Source of the DNA: an uncultured Clostridia bacterium
GTDB lineage: Bacteria; Bacillota; Clostridia; Christensenellales; UBA1242
NCBI GenBank assembly: GCA_934747965.1
Contig: CAKVHI010000006.1
Location: 1 to 64,000, forward strand
DNA: 64,000 nucleotides
Direction: 5' to 3'
Part shown: positions 35,628 through 43,296 of the stretch, in pieces
Layout of the letters: each line of letters opens with the position of its first letter
Numbering within the stretch: the first letter of the stretch is position 1
Program-made: the position numbers and the translations under genes
The notes under the pieces: model-generated
Database searches by the model: none
The model's input: only the letters and a program-made list of their open reading frames with translations
What the model was told of the DNA's origin: nothing

Positions 35628-35846
35628 CTACCTTTCAAGACCTATTAATCTATCAATGCTAACATTAAAATATTGAGAGTATTTCACAAGAGTTATTAAG
35701 TCTGGCATATTTTGACCTGCTTCTAATCTAACAATCGAAGATTGTGCAATTTTTAATTCTTTAGCAAGTTTGTTTTTGGATAGATTTTTTGATAGTCTTA
35801 AATCGGTTATATATTCACTAAAATATTTTATTATTTCTTCTTCCAT
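35628..35846 (-). CDS. XRE-family transcriptional regulator
   Basis: The 72-residue protein is a single HTH_3 domain: LRLSKNLSKNKLAKELKIAQSSIVRLEAGQNMPDLITLVKYSQYFNVSIDRLIG. It is cytoplasmic with no effector domain. It is divergent from another small HTH gene. Two 18-bp palindromes in the 69-bp gap between them are the likely binding sites. No ribosome binding site is seen; a TAATAT ends 6 nt before the ATG. Confidence 0.88.
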   Translation of the reverse strand: MEEEIIKYFSEYITDLRLSKNLSKNKLAKELKIAQSSIVRLEAGQNMPDLITLVKYSQYFNVSIDRLIGLER

Positions 35847-35855
35847 AATTTTATA

Positions 35856-35873
35856 TTATCTGTTTATAGATAA
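35856..35873. promoter_or_regulatory. Operator 1 of the divergent HTH pair
   Basis: TTATCTGTTTATAGATAA is a palindrome with 6-bp arms (TTATCT/AGATAA). It overlaps the candidate -10 of the minus-strand XRE gene. It shares TTATCT-N6-AGATAA with operator 2. Confidence 0.75.
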
Positions 35874-35879
35874 AAATAC

Positions 35880-35908
35880 TTGACTTATCTATACATAGAT
35901 AATATAAT
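35880..35908 (+). promoter_or_regulatory. Promoter of the small HTH gene, with operator in the spacer
   Basis: TTGACT (35880-35885), 17 nt, TATAAT (35903-35908), then 7 nt to the ATG at 35916. The spacer is almost exactly operator 2. Confidence 0.75.
35885..35902. promoter_or_regulatory. Operator 2 of the divergent HTH pair
   Basis: TTATCTATACATAGATAA has 8-bp perfect arms. It occupies the -35/-10 spacer of the plus-strand gene, so binding there would block RNA polymerase. Confidence 0.8.
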
Positions 35909-35915
35909 TATTAAC

Positions 35916-36122
35916 ATGGAAATCAATTATCAAACGCAATATATTGAAGAATTTATCAAAAAAAACAAATTAACAAAAAAAGAATTTGCAAAAAAGGCAG
36001 AAATATCTGATTATATGCTAAATCAAATTTTAAACAAAAAAAGTGTGGGAAGTCGTTTTTTGGTTAAAGTGCTAAAAACAATTAATTTGTCCTCAGACAA
36101 ATTTTTGTTAGTAAAAAAGTAA
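35916..36122 (+). CDS. Small HTH regulator, divergent partner
   Basis: The 68-residue protein has a helix-turn-helix in LTKKEFAKKAEISDYMLNQILNKKSVGSRFLVKVLK, of XRE type but shorter and more basic than its partner. The ATG at 35916 is chosen from the promoter geometry (leaderless) and because the open frame upstream is the operator itself. With the divergent XRE gene it looks like a two-repressor switch. The metal exporter starts 72 nt downstream and may belong to the same circuit. Confidence 0.78.
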   Translation: MEINYQTQYIEEFIKKNKLTKKEFAKKAEISDYMLNQILNKKSVGSRFLVKVLKTINLSSDKFLLVKK

Positions 36123-36156
36123 CTACAATATATTTTGTAAAAATTTGTATTCTTAC

Positions 36157-36185
36157 TTGACAAATAAAAAAAATATGGTTATCAT
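36157..36185 (+). promoter_or_regulatory. Promoter of the metal-exporter gene
   Basis: TTGACA (36157-36162), 17 nt, TATCAT (36180-36185), then 9 nt to the ATG. No ribosome binding site; the mRNA leader would be 2-3 nt. Confidence 0.6.
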
Positions 36186-36194
36186 AATGTGATT

Positions 36195-37148
36195 ATGAGT
36201 TTTTTTGAGGGTTTATGGGAAGCATTTAAAGATGCTTCAGTTGATTGTTTAAAGTTGTTACCAATTTTGTTTTTAGTGTATTTATTAATAGAATATCTTT
36301 CTCACAAAAAGGAAGAAAAGTTTGTTAATCTTTTAAGTAAAAACAAAAAAACAGGGGTTTTGATGGGGGCTTTATTAGGCTGTATTCCTCAGTGTGGTTT
36401 TTCAACTGTTATGGCGGACATGTTCAATCATAAATTGATTGGAATTGGAACATTAATCGCGGTTTTTGTTGCCACAAGTGATGAGGCAATTCCTATCATG
36501 ATAAACTATCCAAACCAAATTTTAAACATTTTAATGCTTGTTGGAATTAAATTTTTGCTAGCGCTTGTTTGGGGTTATTTGTTTTATTTTGTTTATTCAT
36601 TAATAAGCAAGGCAGAACACAAAAAAGTGAACCTTGCTCAAACGGGGGCAAGTATAAATACGCAAGAATATTTGCACAACCATGAATGTTTGATTGATGA
36701 AAAGCATATTCATCATCATGAGCATGACCACGACTTAAACAAGCCTTGTGATTGTTGCACCGATAACATTTTTTTAAGTGCATTAAAACATAGTTTGATG
36801 ATAGCATTATTTGTTTTTATTGCAAATATGATTATTAATCTAATTTTTGTTTTTGTGGGTGAGGAAGTTTTGATTAACGCTCTAATGGTTTCACCTGCTC
36901 TTCAAATTTTGTTAAGTCCATTAATTGGAATGATTCCAAATTGTGTTTCAAGCGTAGTTTTGATTGAATTATATTTGAATGGTGCACTAATTTTTCCAGC
37001 ATTGATTGGTGGTTTAAGTGCTGGAAGTGGGGTTGGACTTATAGTGTTGTTTAAAAACGCAAAAAACTTAAAACAAAATTTGTTGATTTTGTTATCGCTT
37101 TATCTAATAGGTGTTTCAACGGGATTTTTGTTAACGATATTTTTCTAA
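36195..37148 (+). CDS. Putative metal exporter (ArsP_2/DUF2899-type permease)
   Basis: The 317-residue membrane protein has two repeated halves of helices. The first holds GVLMGALLGCIPQCGFSTVM and ATSDEAIPIM (residues 52-110); the second holds LLSPLIGMIPNCVSSVVL and SAGSGVGLIVLFKNAK (about 238-290). The paired C-IPQCG and GMIPNC motifs are typical of this 10-helix putative heavy-metal exporter family. The central loop is rich in His and Cys (HIHHHEHDHD, CDCC), likely binding metal ions. The substrate (Mn, Zn or arsenicals) cannot be told. Confidence 0.82.
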   Translation: MSFFEGLWEAFKDASVDCLKLLPILFLVYLLIEYLSHKKEEKFVNLLSKNKKTGVLMGALLGCIPQCGFSTVMADMFNHKLIGIGTLIAVFVATSDEAIPIMINYPNQILNILMLVGIKFLLALVWGYLFYFVYSLISKAEHKKVNLAQTGASINTQEYLHNHECLIDEKHIHHHEHDHDLNKPCDCCTDNIFLSALKHSLMIALFVFIANMIINLIFVFVGEEVLINALMVSPALQILLSPLIGMIPNCVSSVVLIELYLNGALIFPALIGGLSAGSGVGLIVLFKNAKNLKQNLLILLSLYLIGVSTGFLLTIFF

Positions 37149-37182
37149 AATTACACACAAAATTGATTATTGCTTAAAATTG

Positions 37183-37216
37183 AAAATAGTAGCATTTATT
37201 TGGCTACTATTTTTTT
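37183..37216 (+). terminator. Terminator of the exporter gene
   Basis: AAAATAGTAGC and GCTACTATTTT, followed by T's. Confidence 0.88.
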
Positions 37217-37246
37217 AAAATTATCTATTTTTTATGGTAAAAACTA

Positions 37247-37275
37247 TTGCAATGGAAAAAATTATTTGATATAAT
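37247..37275 (+). promoter_or_regulatory. Promoter of the DAC-like gene
   Basis: TTGCAA (37247-37252), 17 nt, TATAAT (37270-37275) with TGA before it (extended -10). Confidence 0.65.
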
Positions 37276-37297
37276 GAAAAAATAAGGGAGGGAATTC

Positions 37298-38374
37298 ATG
37301 GAAGAACAAAAAATTGAGAAAAAAGAAGAAAATATTTTTTATCTTGAAGCCAAAGATTGCTTGGATGAATTTATATTAAATGAATTTCCTGATTTTTCAA
37401 AAAAACTTCAAAATCACCTTGTAAATTTTATTCCTTCAATGGGTAATTATGAGGAAGAAGGTGTAAAATATCGTCCTGTGTTGTTATTTACAAATGATAT
37501 TTCAACCATTGCAAAAACAATTCCAAATTCATATAAGGTTGCCATGTTTGATGATGAAAATGAGGCATTATTTTCTCAAAGAATGAAAAGTTTGAGTGTG
37601 TTTTGTAAAAATGATTGGTGTATTTATGTTCAGCAAAAAGACAATATGTTTCAATATGGCTTAATTAAAGCAACAAATTCAATTAAAGAACGCAATTTTC
37701 AAGCGCTCGTTGGATTAAGTGAAACATTGAAAGAAAAAACAAAAATTTACAGTTTTTTTGTTTATGCTTTAAACAATTTTACGATTAGATTAAAGAGTAA
37801 ATCTGGAAATAAACTTAACATTAATTTTTCACTAGAAACAAAAAAAATAACAAGTTGGACGGAAGAAATTTCTGAATTTGTTGATGCGAGTTTTTCTAAA
37901 CTTAGAACAACTAAGAAAAAACTTGGCGAAGTTAAAACAATGTTTTATAATATTTTTGATAAAGCAATTAAAAATGTATCTGGTGCTATTTGTGTTGTGG
38001 TCGACAAAGATTATGTAGACAAAGGTTTTTTAAGTGATGGAATTTGGCTTAGTGAACCTATTGAATTTAACAAATTATTTTTGCAAACTAAGTGCTATAA
38101 CGAGCAAAAATTGTTGTCTATATGTGAATTATTTATTTCAATGCTAAATTATGACGGAATAACTGTTATTGACAATCTAGGCAGAATTAGGGCGTATAAT
38201 TGTTTTGTTGAAACTTCAATGAATAATGAGAAAAACTTGCTTGGCGGTGCCAGAAAGCGTGCGGCATACACAATTATAAACACAAAGATTAAAAAGATAG
38301 TGGGTGTATATTTTCAATCTCACGAAGGCGAAATGTTCTATATCCCAGTAAGAAAAAACAAAGGAAAGATTTAA
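37298..38374 (+). CDS. DAC/DisA_N-like nucleotide-sensor protein
   Basis: The 358-residue soluble protein resembles the diadenylate cyclase fold in its second half: DGITVIDNLGRIRAYNCFVE (about residues 287-306), then LLGGARKRAAYTIINTKI (314-331) and VGVYFQSHEGEMFYIP. In DisA/CdaA the equivalent motifs are DGA and GTRHRAA. Here they read DGI and GARKRAA, so catalysis is doubtful. The N-terminal half (EEGVKYRPVLLFTNDI...KSLSVFCKNDWCIYVQ) recalls the DAC-related sensor group known as DACNV. It may bind a nucleotide or cyclic dinucleotide. It has a strong AGGGAGG and lies 1 nt before the RHH gene. Confidence 0.6.
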   Translation: MEEQKIEKKEENIFYLEAKDCLDEFILNEFPDFSKKLQNHLVNFIPSMGNYEEEGVKYRPVLLFTNDISTIAKTIPNSYKVAMFDDENEALFSQRMKSLSVFCKNDWCIYVQQKDNMFQYGLIKATNSIKERNFQALVGLSETLKEKTKIYSFFVYALNNFTIRLKSKSGNKLNINFSLETKKITSWTEEISEFVDASFSKLRTTKKKLGEVKTMFYNIFDKAIKNVSGAICVVVDKDYVDKGFLSDGIWLSEPIEFNKLFLQTKCYNEQKLLSICELFISMLNYDGITVIDNLGRIRAYNCFVETSMNNEKNLLGGARKRAAYTIINTKIKKIVGVYFQSHEGEMFYIPVRKNKGKI

Positions 38375-38375
38375 T

Positions 38376-38687
38376 ATGAAAAACTATAAACAATGTCAAT
38401 TTAATATCTCTTCAGAAGAATTAGACAGACTTAATGAAATTTGCACTAAATTTAATCTTAAGCAAGCGCAAGCGATTGAAAAATGCGTTAAGAGTTATTT
38501 AAACGGCGAATTAGAAGAAAAACTTTATAGTGAAGTTAATGTTGAAGGCTGGTCTAAAAAAATTATAAACATAGAAGAAGAAACTTATAATCTTTTTATG
38601 CAAGAAGCAGATTTTCGTTGTCGAACCTTGGTGTCGTTAATAAGATATTCAATAAATGCTTTTTATGAGCACGAATTTATGTTATAA
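38376..38687 (+). CDS. Tandem ribbon-helix-helix protein
   Basis: The 103-residue protein looks like two ribbon-helix-helix units in one chain: KQCQFNISSEELDRLNEICTKF...AIEKCVKSYL (residues 4-47) and KIINIEEETYNLFMQEADFR...LIRYSINAFYE (66-99). Each has a strand, a helix, a turn and a second helix. Such a chain could bind DNA as a pseudo-dimer. It is translated right after the DAC-like gene, so it may act together with that sensor. The tandem RHH reading is from pattern only. Confidence 0.6.
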   Translation: MKNYKQCQFNISSEELDRLNEICTKFNLKQAQAIEKCVKSYLNGELEEKLYSEVNVEGWSKKIINIEEETYNLFMQEADFRCRTLVSLIRYSINAFYEHEFML

Positions 38688-38689
38688 AT

Positions 38690-38723
38690 CAAAACATAGT
38701 TAAACTTTTAACTATGTTTTTTT
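38690..38723 (+). terminator. Terminator of the DAC-RHH operon
   Basis: AAAACATAGTTAA and TTAACTATGTTTT with a short loop, then T's. Confidence 0.9.
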
Positions 38724-38771
38724 AATTTCTAATCAAAATAGTAATGAAATCTATCATCAAAATGTTTTTTA

Positions 38772-38798
38772 TAAAAAAAGAGTGCTATAGAGCACTCT
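38772..38798 (-). terminator. Terminator of the coat-like gene
   Basis: On the minus strand AGAGTGCT, loop CTAT, AGCACTCT and seven T's. Confidence 0.9.
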
Positions 38799-38814
38799 CT
38801 TTAGTTTTATTTTA

Positions 38815-39450
38815 TTAAACTGGATATATTGGCAAGTCAAAGAACCCCGGACAAACATCGTTAGTACTGTAGTCTTGGCAAGGCGGAATAGGACAATAGC
38901 CATAGCTTGGAACCAAAATATTTGTGTTTACAATAACCCTTAATATAATTTGGATGCAAGCATCGCAACTGAATGTGTTATCGCCAAGATAAGTAGCATC
39001 TGCTATTGCAAGACCAGCAAACACATCAATAGTGAATGGAACTACTGAAGGTTGAGGGACAAATAAAATTACATCTTGGTTGAAAGATAAAACTGTTGTT
39101 CCACTGCCTTCTTTTCCTGTGCTGTCTGTAAAGTTTACAATGATTGGCACATTAACTGTTCCGCTAACTCGTGCAAAATTTGGTCTGTCTGGAAAACGGT
39201 CAATAACTAAGTTAGAAAAATATGCGTCCCCATTAGTTTGTGCACTAACAAAAGTATAAGGCTCAACTAAGTCTTGAGGAGTGATATTTGTTAAAGTAAA
39301 TGTTAAACCTGTTTCTGAGATTTGTTTTCGGCAACTGTCAAAAACTTTGTTAGTTTGTATACAAACTCTTTCGCATAAACCGTTTAATGGATTTCCCGTG
39401 ATAGGTCCTGGACATCTGTTGTCTGCTTTAGTGTTTGAAAAAAATGACAT
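38815..39450 (-). CDS. Possible spore-surface or coat protein
   Basis: The 211-residue protein has no membrane helix or signal peptide. It is rich in Val, Thr, Pro and Cys (11 or so Cys), with NGLCERVCIQTNKVFDSCRKQI near the N terminus, a long beta-rich middle (ARVSGTVNVPIIVNFTD), and CIQIILRVIVNTNI followed by GYCPIPPCQDY near the end. I recall such CERVCI...VFDSC proteins in sporulating clostridia, and the composition suits a disulphide-linked coat or exosporium layer. The start has a strong AGGAGG 11 nt before the ATG. The assignment is inferred. Confidence 0.55.
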   Translation of the reverse strand: MSFFSNTKADNRCPGPITGNPLNGLCERVCIQTNKVFDSCRKQISETGLTFTLTNITPQDLVEPYTFVSAQTNGDAYFSNLVIDRFPDRPNFARVSGTVNVPIIVNFTDSTGKEGSGTTVLSFNQDVILFVPQPSVVPFTIDVFAGLAIADATYLGDNTFSCDACIQIILRVIVNTNILVPSYGYCPIPPCQDYSTNDVCPGFFDLPIYPV

Positions 39451-39542
39451 ATGTATTTTTACCTCCTATATTTTATGATATTCAATGTTTTGCTTAATTG
39501 TTACAGATAAAATAAAAACGAACAAAATTTATTAATAAGTTT

Positions 39543-40319
39543 TTAAAATAAATGAAATAAAAATTGATTTAATATCAAAAATATAGAAAGAATGATTAAG
39601 TAAATTGCAAAATAAGAGTAAGTATTATTTTTTATTATTTTTATCATAAATTTTATAGAGAAAATTCCAAACAATAAGCTTGCCAAAAATCCCGTCAAAA
39701 TTTGCCCAAAACCAATCGAAGAAAGGGTTATAGGGGAAAATATTAACTCATACAACAAACTTGCTAAAATGATTGGAATAGACAATAAAAATGAATATTC
39801 TAAAGCTTCTTCTTTCTTTACACTCAAAACAAGAGCCGAAGTTGTTGTGCTTCCACTTCGACTTAATCCCGGAAAAATTGCTAAGCCCTGAAATATGCCC
39901 ATAACAGAAATTAAAGAATAATTCATGGTTTTGTAGTTTTTATATTTTTTGCTACAATAATCTGCAATAATCAGTAACAGACTCGTTGCCAGAAATCCAA
40001 CAAAAAGCAAACTTCCAGAAAAAGCATTTTCGAAAAAGTCTTTAAATAACAAGGCGATAATGAGTGTAGGAATTGTACCAACAACCAAAAATCTCATCTT
40101 TTTAGAAAAAGGATGCTTTATTAAGTCTATTAAACTTTTTCTGTAAACAATTATAACAGCAAAAAGCGTTCCTAGATGAAGAATTATATCAAACAAAATA
40201 ACATCACAAGATATTCCAAATATGTTTTGAAGCAAAACTAAATGTCCGCTAGAACTGACTGGTAAAAATTCGGTCAAACCTTGCATTATACCTAAAATTA
40301 AAGCAACAATTAAACTCAT
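39543..40319 (-). CDS. uppP: Undecaprenyl-diphosphatase UppP (BacA)
   Basis: The 258-residue, eight-helix membrane enzyme recycles undecaprenyl diphosphate for peptidoglycan synthesis and gives bacitracin resistance. Signatures are ILGIMQGLTEFLPVSSSGHL (residues 8-27) and FPGLSRSGSTTTSAL (about 158-172). The length is normal. There is no ribosome binding site. The message is predicted leaderless: TTCATA, 17 nt, TAAAAT, 6 nt, ATG on the minus strand. Confidence 0.95.
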   Translation of the reverse strand: MSLIVALILGIMQGLTEFLPVSSSGHLVLLQNIFGISCDVILFDIILHLGTLFAVIIVYRKSLIDLIKHPFSKKMRFLVVGTIPTLIIALLFKDFFENAFSGSLLFVGFLATSLLLIIADYCSKKYKNYKTMNYSLISVMGIFQGLAIFPGLSRSGSTTTSALVLSVKKEEALEYSFLLSIPIILASLLYELIFSPITLSSIGFGQILTGFLASLLFGIFSIKFMIKIIKNNTYSYFAIYLIILSIFLILNQFLFHLF

Positions 40320-40325
40320 AATGCT

Positions 40326-40354
40326 ATTTTATTCACAATAATAATTAATATGAA
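40326..40354 (-). promoter_or_regulatory. uppP promoter, leaderless geometry
   Basis: On the minus strand TTCATA (40349-40354), 17 nt, TAAAAT (40326-40331), then 6 nt to the ATG at 40319. Confidence 0.6.
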
Positions 40355-40420
40355 GCAATCGCTTTGTTTTTTTAAATCAAATTTGCTTTCTCATGACTTT
40401 TGATAATTTTAACAAAACTA

Positions 40421-40448
40421 TTGACATTTTTTTGTTTTGTGGTATACT
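40421..40448 (+). promoter_or_regulatory. Promoter of the basic protein gene at 40468
   Basis: TTGACA (40421-40426), 16 nt, TATACT (40443-40448). It is followed by a 5' leader with AAAGGA. Confidence 0.75.
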
Positions 40449-40467
40449 TTTGATAAAGGATACGAGT

Positions 40468-41028
40468 ATGAAAAAAGTAATAAAAAATCAAACAAAGTCA
40501 AATCAAATTAACAAAAAAACAAATCAAACAAAAAAGCAAGCCATTAAAGCAACAAACAGACCTCAAAAACAAGAGAAATTTACAAAAATTCAAATAGTTT
40601 CTTTTGTTAGAGAATTAAAGAAACAATTTAAAAAATATAAAAATATTGAAAAATTAACTGTAATTGACACTGTTGAATCAGGGCTTCCAAAAATGAAAAC
40701 CGATGAAAAATATTTTCTTTGTGCAAATCAAAATGGAAGGCCAGTTGTAAAAACAGGCTTTATGCTTAATTATGGCTATAAAAAACTTGCAAGTGGTTGC
40801 TTTGTTCCTGTTGATAGACCTGCTGTTTTGGCACTAAGAACTTCAAAAAATATTGAATTTTCAGATTCTTTTGGTGCAAACACAAAACTTAGAGCAGGAG
40901 ATTATGTTGTGGTTTACAATAAAAATATAATTGGTATGAAAAAATCAGAATTTGAAGAAAATTATAAACCAGACAAAACTGCAAAATCTATTTTAAATTC
41001 TTATGAAAATCGAGAAAAAACTTTATAG
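40468..41028 (+). CDS. Basic protein of unknown function
   Basis: The 186-residue protein has a disordered, Lys/Gln/Asn-rich N terminus (residues 1-35, KSNQINKKTNQTKKQA). A compact domain follows with KTGFMLNYGYKKLASGCFVPVDRPAVLAL and LRAGDYVVVYNKNIIGMKKSEFEENY. The tail resembles a small beta domain that might bind RNA or sugars; I know no family for it. The ATG at 40468 is supported by AAAGGA and the promoter. It was probably expressed alone, with a strong terminator downstream. Confidence 0.7.
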   Translation: MKKVIKNQTKSNQINKKTNQTKKQAIKATNRPQKQEKFTKIQIVSFVRELKKQFKKYKNIEKLTVIDTVESGLPKMKTDEKYFLCANQNGRPVVKTGFMLNYGYKKLASGCFVPVDRPAVLALRTSKNIEFSDSFGANTKLRAGDYVVVYNKNIIGMKKSEFEENYKPDKTAKSILNSYENREKTL

Positions 41029-41040
41029 TTTTTTGTTAAT

Positions 41041-41075
41041 AAAAAAAGTTGAAGCGTGTTGCTTCAACTTTTTTT
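41041..41075. terminator. Bidirectional terminator between the basic protein gene and groEL
   Basis: AAAAAAAGTTGAAGC, loop GTGTT, GCTTCAACTTTTTTT. Confidence 0.93.
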
Positions 41076-41134
41076 CAAAATATAAACATTTAAAAATTTA
41101 ATAATAATAAAATAAAAGAAAAATTGTTATTTTT

Positions 41135-42757
41135 TTAATCTTGATAATCAGAATTTATATTTTTTTCTTTCAAATTTGATTTTTCATCATCAACAACCAA
41201 AACTTCAGTTGTAAGTAAGGTTGCAGCAACGCTTCCAGCATTTTGAATTGCACTTCGTGCAACTTTTGTTGGGTCAACAATTCCAGCCTCAAACATATTA
41301 ACAAATTTGTCGTTTAAAGCATCGTAACCAAAATTAATATCATTTTTATTTAAAACTTCGTTTATAATCAAACTGCCTTCAACACCACTATTTTTTGCAA
41401 TTTGTTTTATTGGTTCTTGTATGGCTTTAAGCACAATTTCAGCACCAATTTTTTCATCTCCAGAAAGTGTAGAAATTAAATTTTCAAGATTATTTATGCA
41501 ACACAAATAACTGCTTCCGCCCCCAACAACAACGCCTTCTTGAGCAGCGGCTTTAGTTGCAGATAGAGCATCTTCAAGTCTTAATTTCTTGTCTTGCATT
41601 TCAACTTCAGTGATAGCACCAACTTTAATAATTGCAACACCACCAGTTAATTTTGCAAGTCTTTCTTCAAGTTTGGATTTATCATATTCGCTTGTTGTAT
41701 TTTTGATTGAGGCTTTTATTTGTGCCTTTCGATTTTCAATTTCATTTTTGTCGCCGTAACCTTCAATAATAGTCGTTGTTTCTTTGTTTACTTTAATTTG
41801 TCTTGCTTTTCCAAGCATATCTATAGTAACATCTTTAAGTTCTGTTCCAAGTTCACTGCTAACAAATTTTGCACCAGTAAGAGCACAAATATCATTCAAA
41901 ATATCTGTCCTTTTGTCGCCAAAACTTGGGGCTTTTGTTATTGCAACATTAAATGTGCCTCTAAGTTTGTTGACAACTATTGTAGCAAGAGCTTCGCTTT
42001 CAAGGTCATCACAAATAATCAAAAGTTTAAGGTTGTTTTGAACAACTTGTTCCAAAATAGGCAAAATTTCTTGAATGTTAGTAATTTTTTTGTCAGTTAC
42101 TAAAATACTTGCCGAATCAAAAGTTGTTTCAACCTTTTCCATGTCTGTTGCAAGATAAGTGCTAACCAATCCTCTGTCAAATTGTAAACCTTCAACAATG
42201 TTAAGTTCAGTTTTCATTGTTTTGCTTTCTTCAATGCTGATAACACCGTCTTTGCCAACTTTTTCAAAAGCATCGGCAATGATAGAGCCTATTTCTTCAT
42301 CTTGACTTGAAATTGTTGCAACATTTTTAATATCATCTTTGCTTGAAATTGGTTTAGAAACTTCTTTTAACCTTTCGGTTACAACATCAACGGCCTTAAA
42401 AATTCCTTTTCTCAAAATTATAGGATTGGCTCCAGCCGTAAAGTTTTTCATTCCTTCTTTAATAATGCTTTGAGCAAGCACACAACTTGTTGTTGTTCCA
42501 TCTCCTGCAACATCATTAGTTTTTATGCTAACTTCTTTAATTAAATTAGCACCCAAATTTTCAAAAGGGTCAGCAAGTTCAATTTCCTTTGCAATAGTCA
42601 CACCATCGTTTGTGATAAGTGGGGTAGAGTACTTTCGTTCTAACACCACATTTCTGCCCTTAGGTCCAAGAGTGATTTTAACAGTGTCACTAACTGCATT
42701 AACACCTTTTTCTAAGGCTTTTCTGGCACTTTCGCCTAATAATATTTTTTTTGCCAT
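41135..42757 (-). CDS. groEL: Chaperonin GroEL
   Basis: The 540-residue chaperonin subunit has LGPKGRNVVLERKYSTPLITNDGVTIAKEI, GDGTTTSCVLAQSI (ATP site) and the C-terminal GFD-like region FGYDALNDKFVNMFEAGIVDPTKVARSA. It assembles the folding cage with GroES. The C terminus reads DDEKSNLKEKNINSDYQD and lacks the usual Gly-Gly-Met repeats inside the cavity. The gene follows groES by 51 nt with its own AGGAG. Confidence 0.98.
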   Translation of the reverse strand: MAKKILLGESARKALEKGVNAVSDTVKITLGPKGRNVVLERKYSTPLITNDGVTIAKEIELADPFENLGANLIKEVSIKTNDVAGDGTTTSCVLAQSIIKEGMKNFTAGANPIILRKGIFKAVDVVTERLKEVSKPISSKDDIKNVATISSQDEEIGSIIADAFEKVGKDGVISIEESKTMKTELNIVEGLQFDRGLVSTYLATDMEKVETTFDSASILVTDKKITNIQEILPILEQVVQNNLKLLIICDDLESEALATIVVNKLRGTFNVAITKAPSFGDKRTDILNDICALTGAKFVSSELGTELKDVTIDMLGKARQIKVNKETTTIIEGYGDKNEIENRKAQIKASIKNTTSEYDKSKLEERLAKLTGGVAIIKVGAITEVEMQDKKLRLEDALSATKAAAQEGVVVGGGSSYLCCINNLENLISTLSGDEKIGAEIVLKAIQEPIKQIAKNSGVEGSLIINEVLNKNDINFGYDALNDKFVNMFEAGIVDPTKVARSAIQNAGSVAATLLTTEVLVVDDEKSNLKEKNINSDYQD

Positions 42758-42808
42758 ATTAACTCCTAATGTATAATTTTTTTTGTAAATTTGCTAATTT
42801 TTGAATAA

Positions 42809-43096
42809 TTAATCTTCAATAACAGCCAAAATATCTGCTTGACGAACAACAACAAATTCTTCGCCATCAATTTTTATATTGCTTCCAGCATATTTGCTAA
42901 AAACAACTTTGTCGCCAACTTTAACTACCATTTTAACATCTTTTCCGTCAACAAAACCGCCTTCGCCCACGCTGATGACTGTTGCAATTTGTGGTTTTTC
43001 TTTGTCAGACACAGGCAAAAAAATTCCGCTGTTAGTTGTTTCACTCATTTTTTCTTCTTTCAAAACAACTTTGTCAAATAAAGGTTTTAATTTCAT
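42809..43096 (-). CDS. groES: Co-chaperonin GroES
   Basis: The 95-residue protein shows KPLFDKVVLKEEKMSETTNSGI with the mobile loop and VISVGEGG. It caps the GroEL cage. The start is the ATG at 43096, with AGGAGGG upstream; the longer frame adds residues over the ribosome binding site. The operon promoter is TTTACA, 17 nt, TATAAT. No CIRCE element is seen. Confidence 0.97.
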   Translation of the reverse strand: MKLKPLFDKVVLKEEKMSETTNSGIFLPVSDKEKPQIATVISVGEGGFVDGKDVKMVVKVGDKVVFSKYAGSNIKIDGEEFVVVRQADILAVIED

Positions 43097-43113
43097 AGTC
43101 CCTCCTATCAAAA

Positions 43114-43142
43114 ATTATAAATATATTTTTTTTAATTGTAAA
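43114..43142 (-). promoter_or_regulatory. groES-groEL promoter
   Basis: On the minus strand TTTACA (43137-43142), 17 nt, TATAAT (43114-43119). Confidence 0.75.
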
Positions 43143-43296
43143 GAATTAGTGCCAACTTTTTTTAATTTTTTGCTTTTTTGTCAAAATTTTTAAGATATTT
43201 TTTTATTTAGGTGTTATTTTATTTTTTTAAAAAATATATTATAGAAAACTAAAATTTTTTTATTGTTAACTAATATTAAAAATTAAAGGAATAAAT

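Noticed and set aside
35628..37148. Prophage or integrative element around the divergent HTH pair
   Set aside because: No integrase, structural or replication genes are present; neighbours are ordinary chromosomal genes.
43100..43200. Possible CIRCE (HrcA) operator before groES
   Set aside because: Only a TTGGCACTAA-like half is present near 43150; the GAGTGCTAA partner arm at 9 nt is absent.
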